The position numbers and the translations under genes were made by a program. From Thermoguttaceae bacterium (GTDB lineage Bacteria; Planctomycetota; Planctomycetia; Pirellulales; Thermoguttaceae), in the NCBI GenBank assembly GCA_025062105.1, contig JANXAQ010000236.1, forward strand, positions 1 through 57,993: a DNA stretch of 57,993 nucleotides, written 5' to 3'. Below the pieces are notes generated by a model. It was not told where the DNA came from, did no database searches, and saw only the letters and a list, made by a program, of their open reading frames with translations. Shown piece after piece: positions 27,550 through 35,175 of this stretch; within the stretch, counting starts at the first letter, position 1; every line of letters starts with the position of its first letter.

Positions 27550-27938
27550 ACCGATGAAGGGGTCTTTTGGATATTTATGGGATGGGTAATCTGTAAAAAA
27601 TACACAATTTAAACATTCTGAAGAAGTGCTATCAACAACGGGGTTTGGAAGTATTTTTCGGATTTTAACGATTATTCCTTTTGTTCCGGGCTTTCTTTTG
27701 CCGATTTACCCTCCGGCAAATCCTCGGGTCAGGCTGTTAACTGGTTCCATACCTCTCCCCCTCCCAGCCAGTTGGGGAAGCCAGCCGTGAGGTTCAGCTT
27801 TGGGAGCATTTTCGCCCTCGGACACTACACAGAATCGAATCATTGTATCCAGGGGAAGTTGTATCCAGGGGAAGAGGAAGGAACTGCCAGAGTGTGGTCC
27901 ATGCCTTGGGTTGGAAAAAGAAAGTTTGGAAGAAAGCT
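27550..27938 (+). other. Upstream region of the outer-membrane protein gene
   Basis: No repeat or gene is recognised. A short inverted pair (TTGCCGATTT and AAATCCTC around CCTCCGGCAA) lies near 27700. The promoter of the following gene is presumably here. Confidence 0.3.
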
Positions 27939-29423
27939 ATGAGCTGTCGTGTCCAAACACCTCTTGGTAGGCTCAAAAATATGTGTGGGAAAACCGGATT
28001 TGGGTGGATATTTGGATTGATAGGGCTATTTGGGATGGCGTGCTGGTGCCAGGCCCAGGAGCTTGGTTCGGCCCCTGGTTGGCTCAGCAAAGCAGCGGAT
28101 GGGGTGGGCAGAATCCGCCAGAGCGCTTTTGAACCTGAAGTTGTGCCCTCTGCGGAAGAGGCCAAAAGTCCTATTTCCGGGGTGCCAGAAGCGCCTCCCG
28201 AAATAGGTACGTTCCGCCCGCCCTCTCAAAACGACCGCTTTTCCACACCCTCCGAAATGGAGTCCTACCCCTTATGGGAAGAAGAGCTGATGGGGGTAGG
28301 ACCGTTTTGCGATTTATGCGGCCATGGAGCCAATTTCATGCCCGATTGGTATATCGACCAACGGGTTACCATCTGGCACCGGTCTAGGCCGCGCCGGATG
28401 CGCATTAGTGGAGTAGGCGGTTTTGCCACTGTCGATGACGAACAAGTGTTCTTTACTACTGGGGTCATGGGCACTCGGAGTCCCAGTTTCGATGTGGCGG
28501 CTGGGTATGCGGCCGTTTTGCGCCATTATCTTCGTCCAGCTCGGGAAAACACCGATCTTTATGCCGAAGCTATCTACTTTGGCTTCAATACCTGGCAGGA
28601 AACTCGGGACGTGTATGCCACGCAGCGGCTTAGCTCTACGACCGGCAGTGGGACCAATCAGCAGACCATTACTTTTGGGAACTTATTTACTCCCTATACC
28701 CGGGATCGGGACGGAATGTTTAGCGGCATCGGCGGTTTTGACCGGGCAGACCATCACCAGCTCTACTATGAATCTCGCCTCCATAATGTAGAGGTGAATT
28801 TGCGGATTGTGCCTCGGGGTCGGCCGGACAGGCTTGTGCTGCATCCGAACGGCCATTGGCGCCGTCAGTGTGTCCCAGGCATCTATGGTACCTATCTAGT
28901 GGGTATTCGATATTTTTCTCTTCAAGAGCAGTGCAACTTCTTGGCCGAGGGAGTAACCGAATTTTATGATTCTAACGGTAACCGGACTCAGCAGGCCAAC
29001 ACCTGGGGCCGATATGATGTAAATACTTACAATGAGATGTTAGGGCTGCAATTTGGGCTGGATGTAAAATATCGGCAATGTACGGTGGAATGGGGTGGCG
29101 AATGCAAGCTTGTCCCTTGCATCGACTTTGCGGGCCATACAAGCCGAATCCGAGCCTCTGACCCGACGACCAACACCTCTTTCGACGTCTGGCTCCGGGA
29201 CCGGGAAGACGATGTAGCTCTTTTGGGAGAGGTTTCGGTGGTGGGCTATTATCATCTTCGGCCCAATCTTTCTTTACGGGCCTCTTGGGATATGATGTGG
29301 GCTGTGGGGGTGGCTTTAGCCCCAGAACAACTCAAATTCCACCCCAATCCCGACAACCGCCTCAACAACAATGGCATGGTCTATTATCAGGGGGTTTCCT
29401 TGGGCCTGATCTGGCAGCGGTAA
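27939..29423 (+). CDS. BBP7-like outer-membrane beta-barrel protein
   Basis: A 494-residue secreted protein of the planctomycete BBP7 kind, a predicted outer-membrane beta-barrel family without known substrate. A signal peptide lies about residues 15-38 (GWIFGLIGLFGMACWCQAQE). A variable Pro/Ser/Glu region follows to about 125, and then a series of alternating hydrophobic and aromatic segments with frequent tyrosines and glycines (YAAVLRHYLR, YLVGIRYFSL, GLQFGLDVKYRQ, VSVVGYYHLRPNLSLRASWD), ending in GVSLGLIWQR with a terminal residue pattern typical of barrels. I chose ATG 27939 because of GGAAG seven bases upstream; a frame back to 27843 or a later ATG at 27981 is possible. The family call rests on overall resemblance, not a diagnostic motif. 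Confidence 0.7.
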   Translation: MSCRVQTPLGRLKNMCGKTGFGWIFGLIGLFGMACWCQAQELGSAPGWLSKAADGVGRIRQSAFEPEVVPSAEEAKSPISGVPEAPPEIGTFRPPSQNDRFSTPSEMESYPLWEEELMGVGPFCDLCGHGANFMPDWYIDQRVTIWHRSRPRRMRISGVGGFATVDDEQVFFTTGVMGTRSPSFDVAAGYAAVLRHYLRPARENTDLYAEAIYFGFNTWQETRDVYATQRLSSTTGSGTNQQTITFGNLFTPYTRDRDGMFSGIGGFDRADHHQLYYESRLHNVEVNLRIVPRGRPDRLVLHPNGHWRRQCVPGIYGTYLVGIRYFSLQEQCNFLAEGVTEFYDSNGNRTQQANTWGRYDVNTYNEMLGLQFGLDVKYRQCTVEWGGECKLVPCIDFAGHTSRIRASDPTTNTSFDVWLRDREDDVALLGEVSVVGYYHLRPNLSLRASWDMMWAVGVALAPEQLKFHPNPDNRLNNNGMVYYQGVSLGLIWQR

Positions 29424-29492
29424 ACTGCTTGCTCAAAAGATCCGCTCTATTTCTTTATCTTGGCCCTCCCGGCCTGATTGGCTAAAGATTCG

Positions 29493-29830
29493 GGAACCTC
29501 TCCATAACACAAATGTATTTTTACACCATTTGCATCCCCTCCACCCCTAACCTAACTATAGCGTTGCTAGCACTGCCAGCAACCGAATATATACTAGGTC
29601 TTTGAATCTCAACTTTTGCATTTTTCCTAAGTCCTTTTATTTCCAGTAGTTACGACGAGACTTCCTTTTGCTCACACAGTTTCCTGAGTCCTATAGTTAC
29701 AAGGAGTTAGAGGTTTTCCCTTCCGGGAGAAGGCCTAAAATGGTAAAAGTCGAGTTGAATGGGGTGGCTCATCCCCGCCGAATCAAACGTTCCTAGATTC
29801 AGTATATGTTCAGCATTTTGCAGAGGTTCC
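29493..29830. repeat. Family B element interrupted by a family A element
   Basis: GGAACCTCTCCATAACAC to TTTTGCAGAGGTTCC. The flanks TTCG and TTCC share three of four bases. The A copy fills 29608-29754. Confidence 0.85.
29608..29754. mobile_element. Family A element inside family B, TSD TTGAAT
   Basis: CTCAACTTTTGCATTTTTC to AAAATGGTAAAAGTCGAG, flanked by TTGAAT at 29602-29607 and 29755-29760. Confidence 0.9.
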
Positions 29831-29880
29831 TTCCTACCATTTCAGCCGAATGGACTGAACTTATTTCTCTTCCACCATGG

Positions 29881-29991
29881 GGCTCTGTTGAAAGGATGTC
29901 CGCAGTCTGCGGAGGTTTTCCCCATGCTGGTCGATTTTGCTTCAGTTTTGCGGGGGTAGGCTTCCAAACCGGAAACGGTTTCAACAGAGCC
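29881..29991. mobile_element. Family D element, TSD CCACCATGG
   Basis: 111 bp, GGCTCTGTTGAAAGGATG to CGGTTTCAACAGAGCC, with the exact 9-bp duplication CCACCATGG at 29872-29880 and 29992-30000. This is the cleanest copy of the family. Confidence 0.93.
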
Positions 29992-30033
29992 CCACCATGG
30001 CACTATCTTATGCTTAAGCTGCCATTGTTCCCT

Positions 30034-30095
30034 TAGAACCTAACCTGAAATTGGTAGATAGGCATTTTGCTTGGGTTTTGGGGGGGTCCATACCT
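30034..30095. repeat. Family C fragment
   Basis: CCTGAAATTGGTAGATAGG and a GGGTTTTGGGG core match the first 60 bp of family C. Confidence 0.5.
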
Positions 30096-30109
30096 GGCCG
30101 CAATACTTT

Positions 30110-30493
30110 GGACACCTCTGAAAAATTTTGAACACATGGTGCTTTATATGAACCTTCGATCCTATAGCTGGTAAGTTCTTCTCCCCCAACAACTATGGAA
30201 CCTCTGCATAATTCGAGCAAGATATTTTTATACCATTTTGGTTTCCTCCGGATCTAGCCAAATATATTGGGTTACTAGACGGTTAGCCCCTACACATAGT
30301 AGGCATTTTGAGATGGAGACAACTGTAGTCTATCGAATCAAAAATTCATCAAGTTCGCTATATGTTCACAGGATTATGCAAAGGTCCCCTCTATCTATGG
30401 AGTACTAGTTATCCTAGCGCCCTCCATATTGGGGTTGGGAACATTGCACCAAAATAGCATAAAAATATTTCCACCAGATTATGCACAGATTCC
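30110..30493. repeat. Family B element with a second B element inside
   Basis: The outer copy reads GGACACCTCTGAAAAATT to TATGCACAGATTCC. It is split at 30196 by an inverted family B copy; the outer interior (CAACTATCTATGG) is restored when the inner one is removed. Confidence 0.85.
30197..30390. mobile_element. Inner family B element, TSD CTAT
   Basis: GGAACCTCTGCATAATTC to TTATGCAAAGGTCC plus two extra bases, flanked by CTAT (30193-30196 and 30391-30394). It inserted into another B copy in the opposite orientation. Confidence 0.85.
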
Positions 30494-30878
30494 TTTGAAC
30501 ATAGATGCACATAGGATGGTCCGGGATTCGAGCTCCTCCCGACCAGGAAACTATTTCCTTACGGAACTGCCTTTTGGGACAAGTTGTTAGGAAACAACAG
30601 TTTCTAGGAACAATCCCCTAACAGAGGCCCTTCACCGGTTCAGAGAAACCAGATCGCAATTTAGGGCCCAGCAAATTGAACACCATAAGTGTTTTGGTCC
30701 ATCTTCTGGATCCTGGCATTGGTAGCTATTCCATAATGGAGCATGGCGACACCTTGCGGGTGGGACAGAGTAGCGGGGAGGGGGCACGCAATGCCTATAA
30801 AAGGGGAGCCCACTAGCCAAACAGATTATTCCGGGATTTTAAACTGTTCTGTGGGTGGTTGACTTTTTGTCTGGCAGT
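30494..30878. other. Gene-free stretch, nothing recognised
   Basis: No gene or repeat recognised. A GTTGTTAGGAAACAAC inverted pair lies near 30582-30600. Confidence 0.3.
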
Positions 30879-30988
30879 GGCTCTGTTGAAACCCTTTCCA
30901 GTCGGAGGCCTAAACCCAACTAAAACTGAAGGAAAACCCACAATATGGGCAAAACCTCCCTAGACTGCGACAAACTTTCAACAGAGCC
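30879..30988. mobile_element. Family D element, TSD TCTGGCAGT
   Basis: 110 bp in the orientation opposite to the copy at 29881, GGCTCTGTTGAAACCC to AACTTTCAACAGAGCC, with the exact 9-bp duplication TCTGGCAGT at 30870-30878 and 30989-30997. Confidence 0.93.
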
Positions 30989-32209
30989 TCTGGCAGTGGC
31001 AACGGCTACCGCAGAAAGGCTTTTCTTCGGTTCAGACGATCTATTCCCTGTTGAGGATAAGCGGTTTTGCAACTCGGCGAAAGCATTATCCAAACTCCTT
31101 ATTTTATCTAGCTTACCAAAGGTCTCTTGCCGCATCTTAAGATCCTTCCTTGAAAAGCGTTTTTAGGAGGAAAGTAGCTTCCCCTCTTATTGCCTAGAAT
31201 CTCCAAAATCCCTATTTTTAAGAAGTTTTGAGGATCGCGGTCGGTCGGCCAAAACCTCTGGGGAAACCTCAAAATCCCAATTTCAGGATAGCATCCAAAG
31301 GAGCCTACTGGAGAAGTGGCCTGGGAGTGACGAAATTTCGCCCCCTCCGCTCACCAAAAACTTGCCAGCTTCTCTTGTAGGATTCCCCAATCTTTTCTAT
31401 ATTGGCTACCCACTTGTTCCCTCTCAGCCAGAAGATTTGGCAAAAGTTGATCCTTCGGCCGAACCCTATGGCTTTTCCGAGCGTAGCGCTTAGTAGCAGT
31501 AGTGCTCAAGGGAGTGACGGTGGTCTCCCTGCGGAGGGCGAAGGAGGATGTGGCAGTTGGGACGATGACAGAAAAATATATGGAAAAAAGTTCTTGCAAC
31601 CTTTTGGGGGTTAAAAGTCTCATCAGCTTAGGGTAATCCAAATCGCTTAAAAAGGAGCTTGTTAGTATTCGGCAATTTTTCCATAAAACGCTAGGTAAAT
31701 GGCGTTTGATACTAAATGTTTATTGAACCTTTGCCTGGGGTAGTTCCGGAGTTCGGTCGATAAGAGGGGAGGATGAAGCAACGCTGGCGTTGAGGCCTCT
31801 GGGCGGGGAATACAATCAGGCAGGACAAAGAACTGAGGAAAATCTTTTTAGGATTTGCGAAACATTTTAGCTGAATGGAATGACCTTAATTTTTCTTCCC
31901 CTCCCCTGAGGCTCGGGAAGGCTGGGGTGGGGGAGGGCCACCAGCGAGGGCCGAGGATAGAAAGCCGCTGGTCTTGTGCCCCGATTCCAGAAGGCCGCTG
32001 TAGCTGGCAATTCCTTCGGCAATATTGCTGTGTTGCCGGTAGGGCAACGGGGCGGATTGTCTCCTCGGCAGAAATGGTATGGTTTGCTAGGCTGAATGTT
32101 ATGGATTTACCAACCGGGGGCTAGCAAACGCACAGCAAAATAAAGTAAAATTGAATGAGAAGAGGGATTGGGAGTTCTTTGGGCTTTATGGGCTTCGGAG
32201 GACAGTAGG
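30989..32209. other. Gene-free 1.2 kb upstream of flgM
   Basis: 31190-31295 is a partial family C copy (TTTTTAAGAAGTTTTGAGG and GGTCGGCCAAAACC). The rest, including a 96-codon minus-strand frame at 31351-31641, shows nothing I recognise. Confidence 0.4.
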
Positions 32210-32488
32210 ATGGAGATTTATGGTCCGCAGCGTGTGCATGGGGCGCAGCCGATTGGGCCGCCGCATGGAATTCGATTAGAGCAGGCGGCTCATTCTACGC
32301 CCGCGGGGCCGATTCAGGATGAACTGACCATTTCCGAAGCAGCCCAGGCGTTAGAAAGGGCTCGGCAGGTGCCGGGGATTCGGGCGGATCTGGTGGCCCG
32401 GGTTCGCGCGGAAATTGCCGCCGGGACCTATGAAACGCCCGAAAAGCTCCAAATTGCTCTGGATCGGCTATTGGACGAAATTAGCTAA
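32210..32488 (+). CDS. flgM: FlgM-like anti-sigma-28 factor
   Basis: A 92-residue protein whose C-terminal half matches the FlgM domain, which binds and inhibits the flagellar sigma factor FliA until the hook-basal body is complete. The evidence is the stretch VPGIRADLVARVRAEIAAGT followed by YETPEKLQIALDRLLDEIS, with the helix pattern expected at residues 50-92; the N-terminal half is disordered-looking. The ATG at 32210 has GGAGG 10 to 12 bases upstream; a frame from 32168 lacks one. The next gene, a Fur-type regulator, starts at the base after the stop, so the two are cotranscribed and probably translationally coupled. No flagellar structural gene is in the window. Confidence 0.82.
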   Translation: MEIYGPQRVHGAQPIGPPHGIRLEQAAHSTPAGPIQDELTISEAAQALERARQVPGIRADLVARVRAEIAAGTYETPEKLQIALDRLLDEIS

Positions 32489-33001
32489 ATGGTAGGGCGG
32501 TATGCGCTTCGCTCGGTTCGGGTGGCTGTTAGCCCATTGGAGCGGTTTGCCGAGTTTCTTCGCAGTCGAGGCAAACGGTTAACCAGTCAAAGGCGGCTAA
32601 TTGTTGAACAAGTATTCAGCCACCACGACCACTTCGACGCTGAAGAGCTGCTGGAACATCTTCAGGAACTCATTGCCCGTCGCCGGGTCTCTCGCCCAAC
32701 GGTCTATCGGACCCTGGCAGAATTGGACGAAGCAGGCCTGCTGAAGAAGATGCCCTTAGGCGGCCGGAATGTCTATGAGCATGATTATGGATATCCTCAG
32801 CATGATCATTTATATTGTCAGTCGTGCAATCGGCTGATTGAATTCCATAGCGAGGCTATCGCTCGGCTGTGTGCCCGAGTAGCTCAAGAATACGATTTTG
32901 AGATAGTCAGTCATCGGCTTTTTGTAACCGGCCGCTGCGCTGAGTGCCGTCGGCAAGGGCTTTTACCCTCCTCGGACCCATCGGAACAACGCCGTTGTTG
33001 A
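32489..33001 (+). CDS. Fur-family transcriptional regulator
   Basis: A 170-residue metal-responsive regulator of the Fur/Zur/PerR family. The winged-helix DNA-binding part is residues 15-90 (KRLTSQRRLIVEQVFS, SRPTVYRTLAELDEAGLLKK) and the dimerisation and metal domain follows with HDHLYCQSCNRLIEF. The structural zinc cysteines are CQSC and CAEC, and conserved histidines (HDH, HSEAIARL) could form the regulatory site. Which metal or signal it senses cannot be read from sequence. The ATG directly follows the flgM TAA, indicating coupling. The binding of a flagellar anti-sigma factor and a Fur regulator in one transcript is unusual, though the meaning is unknown. Confidence 0.92.
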   Translation: MVGRYALRSVRVAVSPLERFAEFLRSRGKRLTSQRRLIVEQVFSHHDHFDAEELLEHLQELIARRRVSRPTVYRTLAELDEAGLLKKMPLGGRNVYEHDYGYPQHDHLYCQSCNRLIEFHSEAIARLCARVAQEYDFEIVSHRLFVTGRCAECRRQGLLPSSDPSEQRRC

Positions 33002-33185
33002 AGCTCTGTTCTGTTGGCCTGTACTTTCCCGACCGATCCAGGTGAGGCATTTCTTGTCCAACATCTTGTGGGTTTAGGGGCTAGTTGAGCCCAACAGGCA
33101 GGAACTTAAAAATGTATCGAATCGCATCGGCCTCTGCACAAAAATTTGTCCCCTCCTTCTCTATCTCCTTCCAATATCCCCTCAG

Positions 33186-33446
33186 CTCGATTTATGCCAA
33201 TTTCTAGGTGGCAGCCCTTTTTTTGGGAACCTCTGCAAAATCCTGAACATGTAGCGAACTTTATGGACTTTTGATTCTATAGCCGTTCGGTTCTTCTATC
33301 CGAACACCTACTATCTATCGGGTACTAGCAATGCTCCAGCTCTATATGTGGTGTTAGAGGAAAGACAGCCAACATGGTATCAAAATATCGCCCTTGAATT
33401 CTGCAGAGGTTCCTTTGGATATCCTAACCCTCTGAAAATATAGGCC
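33186..33446. repeat. Family A (A2) element interrupted by a family B element, then truncated
   Basis: The left end CTCGATTTATGCCAATTTC and the interior GGATATCCTAACCCTCTG bracket a B copy. The right half of the A2 element is missing where the next A copy begins. Confidence 0.75.
33226..33413. mobile_element. Family B element inside A2, TSD TTTG
   Basis: 188 bp, GGAACCTCTGCAAAATCC to TTCTGCAGAGGTTCC, flanked by TTTG at 33222-33225 and 33414-33417. Confidence 0.9.
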
Positions 33447-33451
33447 TTAAG

Positions 33452-33600
33452 CTCGACTTTTGCCATTTTCCCTAACCTGTTTCGTCTCCAGTGGTTACGA
33501 CGAACCGTCCTTTTGTTCATGCTGTTTCCTAAGTCAAATATTTCCAAGGAGTTCGACGTTTCCTTTTTTGGCAGAAGACCCAAAATTGGCAAAAGTCGAG
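33452..33600. repeat. Family A element, TSD TTAAG
   Basis: CTCGACTTTTGCCATTTTCC to AAATTGGCAAAAGTCGAG, flanked by TTAAG at 33447-33451 and 33601-33605. Confidence 0.9.
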
Positions 33601-33604
33601 TTAA

Positions 33605-33759
33605 GAGGCTGTCCTGAAATTGAGAGTTGGGCGTTGCCAATGGGTTTGGGCCGACCGTTTTCTATCCTCGCATTCCTTAAAAACAAGGACTTTGGGAATT
33701 CTGGAGTATTTAGGAAGGAAACTGCCTTTCACCATAGAAAATGCTTTTAGAACAGCCTC
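33605..33759. repeat. Family C element, TSD TAA
   Basis: GAGGCTGTCCTGAAATTG to TTAGAACAGCCTC, 155 bp, flanked by TAA at 33602-33604 and 33760-33762. It is wedged between two family A copies and their duplications overlap its own. Confidence 0.88.
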
Positions 33760-33763
33760 TAAG

Positions 33764-33911
33764 CTCGACTCTTGCTAATTTCCGGGGTCCAGACCCCTTT
33801 GGGTATTCTAACCCTTTGAAGATATTGGAGTTGGGAAACCCGCTGAACAAACAGTCCTCAAAACCTAACTTCTTGAAATAAAAGAGGTTACAAAAAATGG
33901 CAAAAGTCGAG
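33764..33911. repeat. Family A element, variant A2, TSD CTAAG
   Basis: CTCGACTCTTGCTAATTTC to AAAATGGCAAAAGTCGAG, flanked exactly by CTAAG (33759-33763 and 33912-33916). Confidence 0.9.
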
Positions 33912-33958
33912 CTAAGAAATTTGCCGAACAAAGAACTCATACAACCTGGCCTTCTGAA

Positions 33959-34346
33959 GGAACCTCTGCCTAATACTGAACATATAGTGATTCTTATGAA
34001 CTTTCATTTCGATAAACTTTAACTGCTTCTAACCAAACATCTATTGGAACCTCGGCAAAAACTGAATATATTTGCTTGCCCTCACTCTAACAAAACATAT
34101 AGGGATACTAGAATTGGAGACCTCTATAGATAGTAGGTATCCAGGTCGGACAACCAAACGGCTAAAGAATCAAAAGTACCCGAAGTTCACTATATGTTCA
34201 TGTTTTTACAGAGGTCCCTCCTTTAAATTATCCAGAGGTTCCTATATAAGGCTAGCAGCGCTAGCGACTCAATATACGAGGCCGGACATGGAGGGAACCA
34301 AAATAGTATAAAAAAATTTTCGTTCGAATCATCCAGCAGGTCCTGA
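33959..34346. repeat. Nested and truncated family B copies
   Basis: An outer B left arm starts GGAACCTCTGCCTAATAC at 33959. A second copy begins GGAACCTCGGCAAAAACT near 34050 and ends near 34217 (TTTTTACAGAGGTCCC). More right arms follow (ATTATCCAGAGGTTCC; a last one ending near 34346). At least three insertions are stacked here. Confidence 0.7.
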
Positions 34347-34385
34347 AATAAAAGGCGTCACAAAAAGTAGTAAAAGCCGAACAAA

Positions 34386-34543
34386 GAGACTCTCCGGAAA
34401 CGGCATTTCTACGAAAAAAGCAGTTTACCTGAGCAATTTCCCAGAATGCCCAAAAGTCCTATTTTCCAGGAGGGAAGCTGCTAGGGCCCTCAGCTCAAAA
34501 CACCCATTGCAAACCTCCAAAATCCGGATCTCAGAAGAGCCTC
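34386..34543. repeat. Family C element, diverged
   Basis: GAGACTCTCCGGAAAC to CTCAGAAGAGCCTC with a recognisable but worn interior. It ends 77 bp before the small gene at 34620. Confidence 0.65.
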
Positions 34544-34619
34544 CTCTAGGAGGTTGACCCTCCCCAAAAACCGGTTAAGATGGAAATGAAGATTGCTATC
34601 AGGCAGGAGGACGTCGGAT

Positions 34620-34847
34620 ATGCCGTTTATTGAAATGACCGGTCAAACCCTATTGCAGATAGTGGCCGATGGAGGCCCGGATCCGGAGGAGCTGGCCAAA
34701 GTGGGGCTTACCCCTAAAAGTATTGTCCGGGTCAATAAACAGGGCGATATTGAACTGCGTCGTCGGGACCGCTGGGATGTGATCGGCGGATTTCTAGGCG
34801 ATTTTGAAGAACGCATCAAACGGGAAACTGGCCTCGATTGGGTCTGA
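34620..34847 (+). CDS. Small conserved-looking protein, function unknown
   Basis: A 75-residue cytoplasmic protein with no signal peptide or membrane segment and a balanced charged composition. Distinct stretches are FIEMTGQTLLQIVADGGPDP, SIVRVNKQGDIELRRRDRWD and a C-terminal DFEERIKRETGLDWV. The IVRVNKQGDIELR part looks like two short strands, such as occur in small DNA- or protein-binding modules. I know no function. It is real in my view because AGGAGG lies nine bases before the ATG and the codon pattern is like that of the neighbours. It stands alone between a family C element and the methyltransferase gene on the opposite strand. Confidence 0.75.
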   Translation: MPFIEMTGQTLLQIVADGGPDPEELAKVGLTPKSIVRVNKQGDIELRRRDRWDVIGGFLGDFEERIKRETGLDWV

Positions 34848-35175
34848 TTCGCAGTGGAGTAGATTCTCAATCCCTGCATAAGCACGGCTGCAGGAATTTC
34901 AGATAACCCTCAGCCGAAGACAGTAGCTCTAGGTTTTCCACTTCTTGCTGCTCCAACGGGGCAAGGCGAAGCGGAAGGGGGAAAACAAGCAGGTTTTTTG
35001 CCTCCCTGAGCCGGCGAGCTTCGCTTGTCGGCTTTTGCCACGCCAGGGAAGAGTCCAATTACTTCCCGCGACGGAAGTCTTTTACAACCTGGAACAAAAC
35101 CGACCAGCAGGGACAGAACTGCCACAGACTGCGGTCAACCTTTCAGCACAGCCAATTCTACTCCCAATAAGAGGC
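34848..35175. other. Spacer with hairpin motif and a family D fragment
   Basis: 34939-35022 is the second copy of the motif upstream of rho; the CACTTCTTGCTGCTCCAA block differs from the rho copy at one base. 35080-35157 matches two thirds of a family D element in reverse (ending CTTTCAGCACAGCC), truncated at its other side. Confidence 0.6.

Noticed and set aside
33186..34543. Closely spaced repeats as a CRISPR array
   Set aside because: Units are 150-190 bp, of three unrelated families, with inverted ends and target duplications, not short direct repeats with unique spacers.
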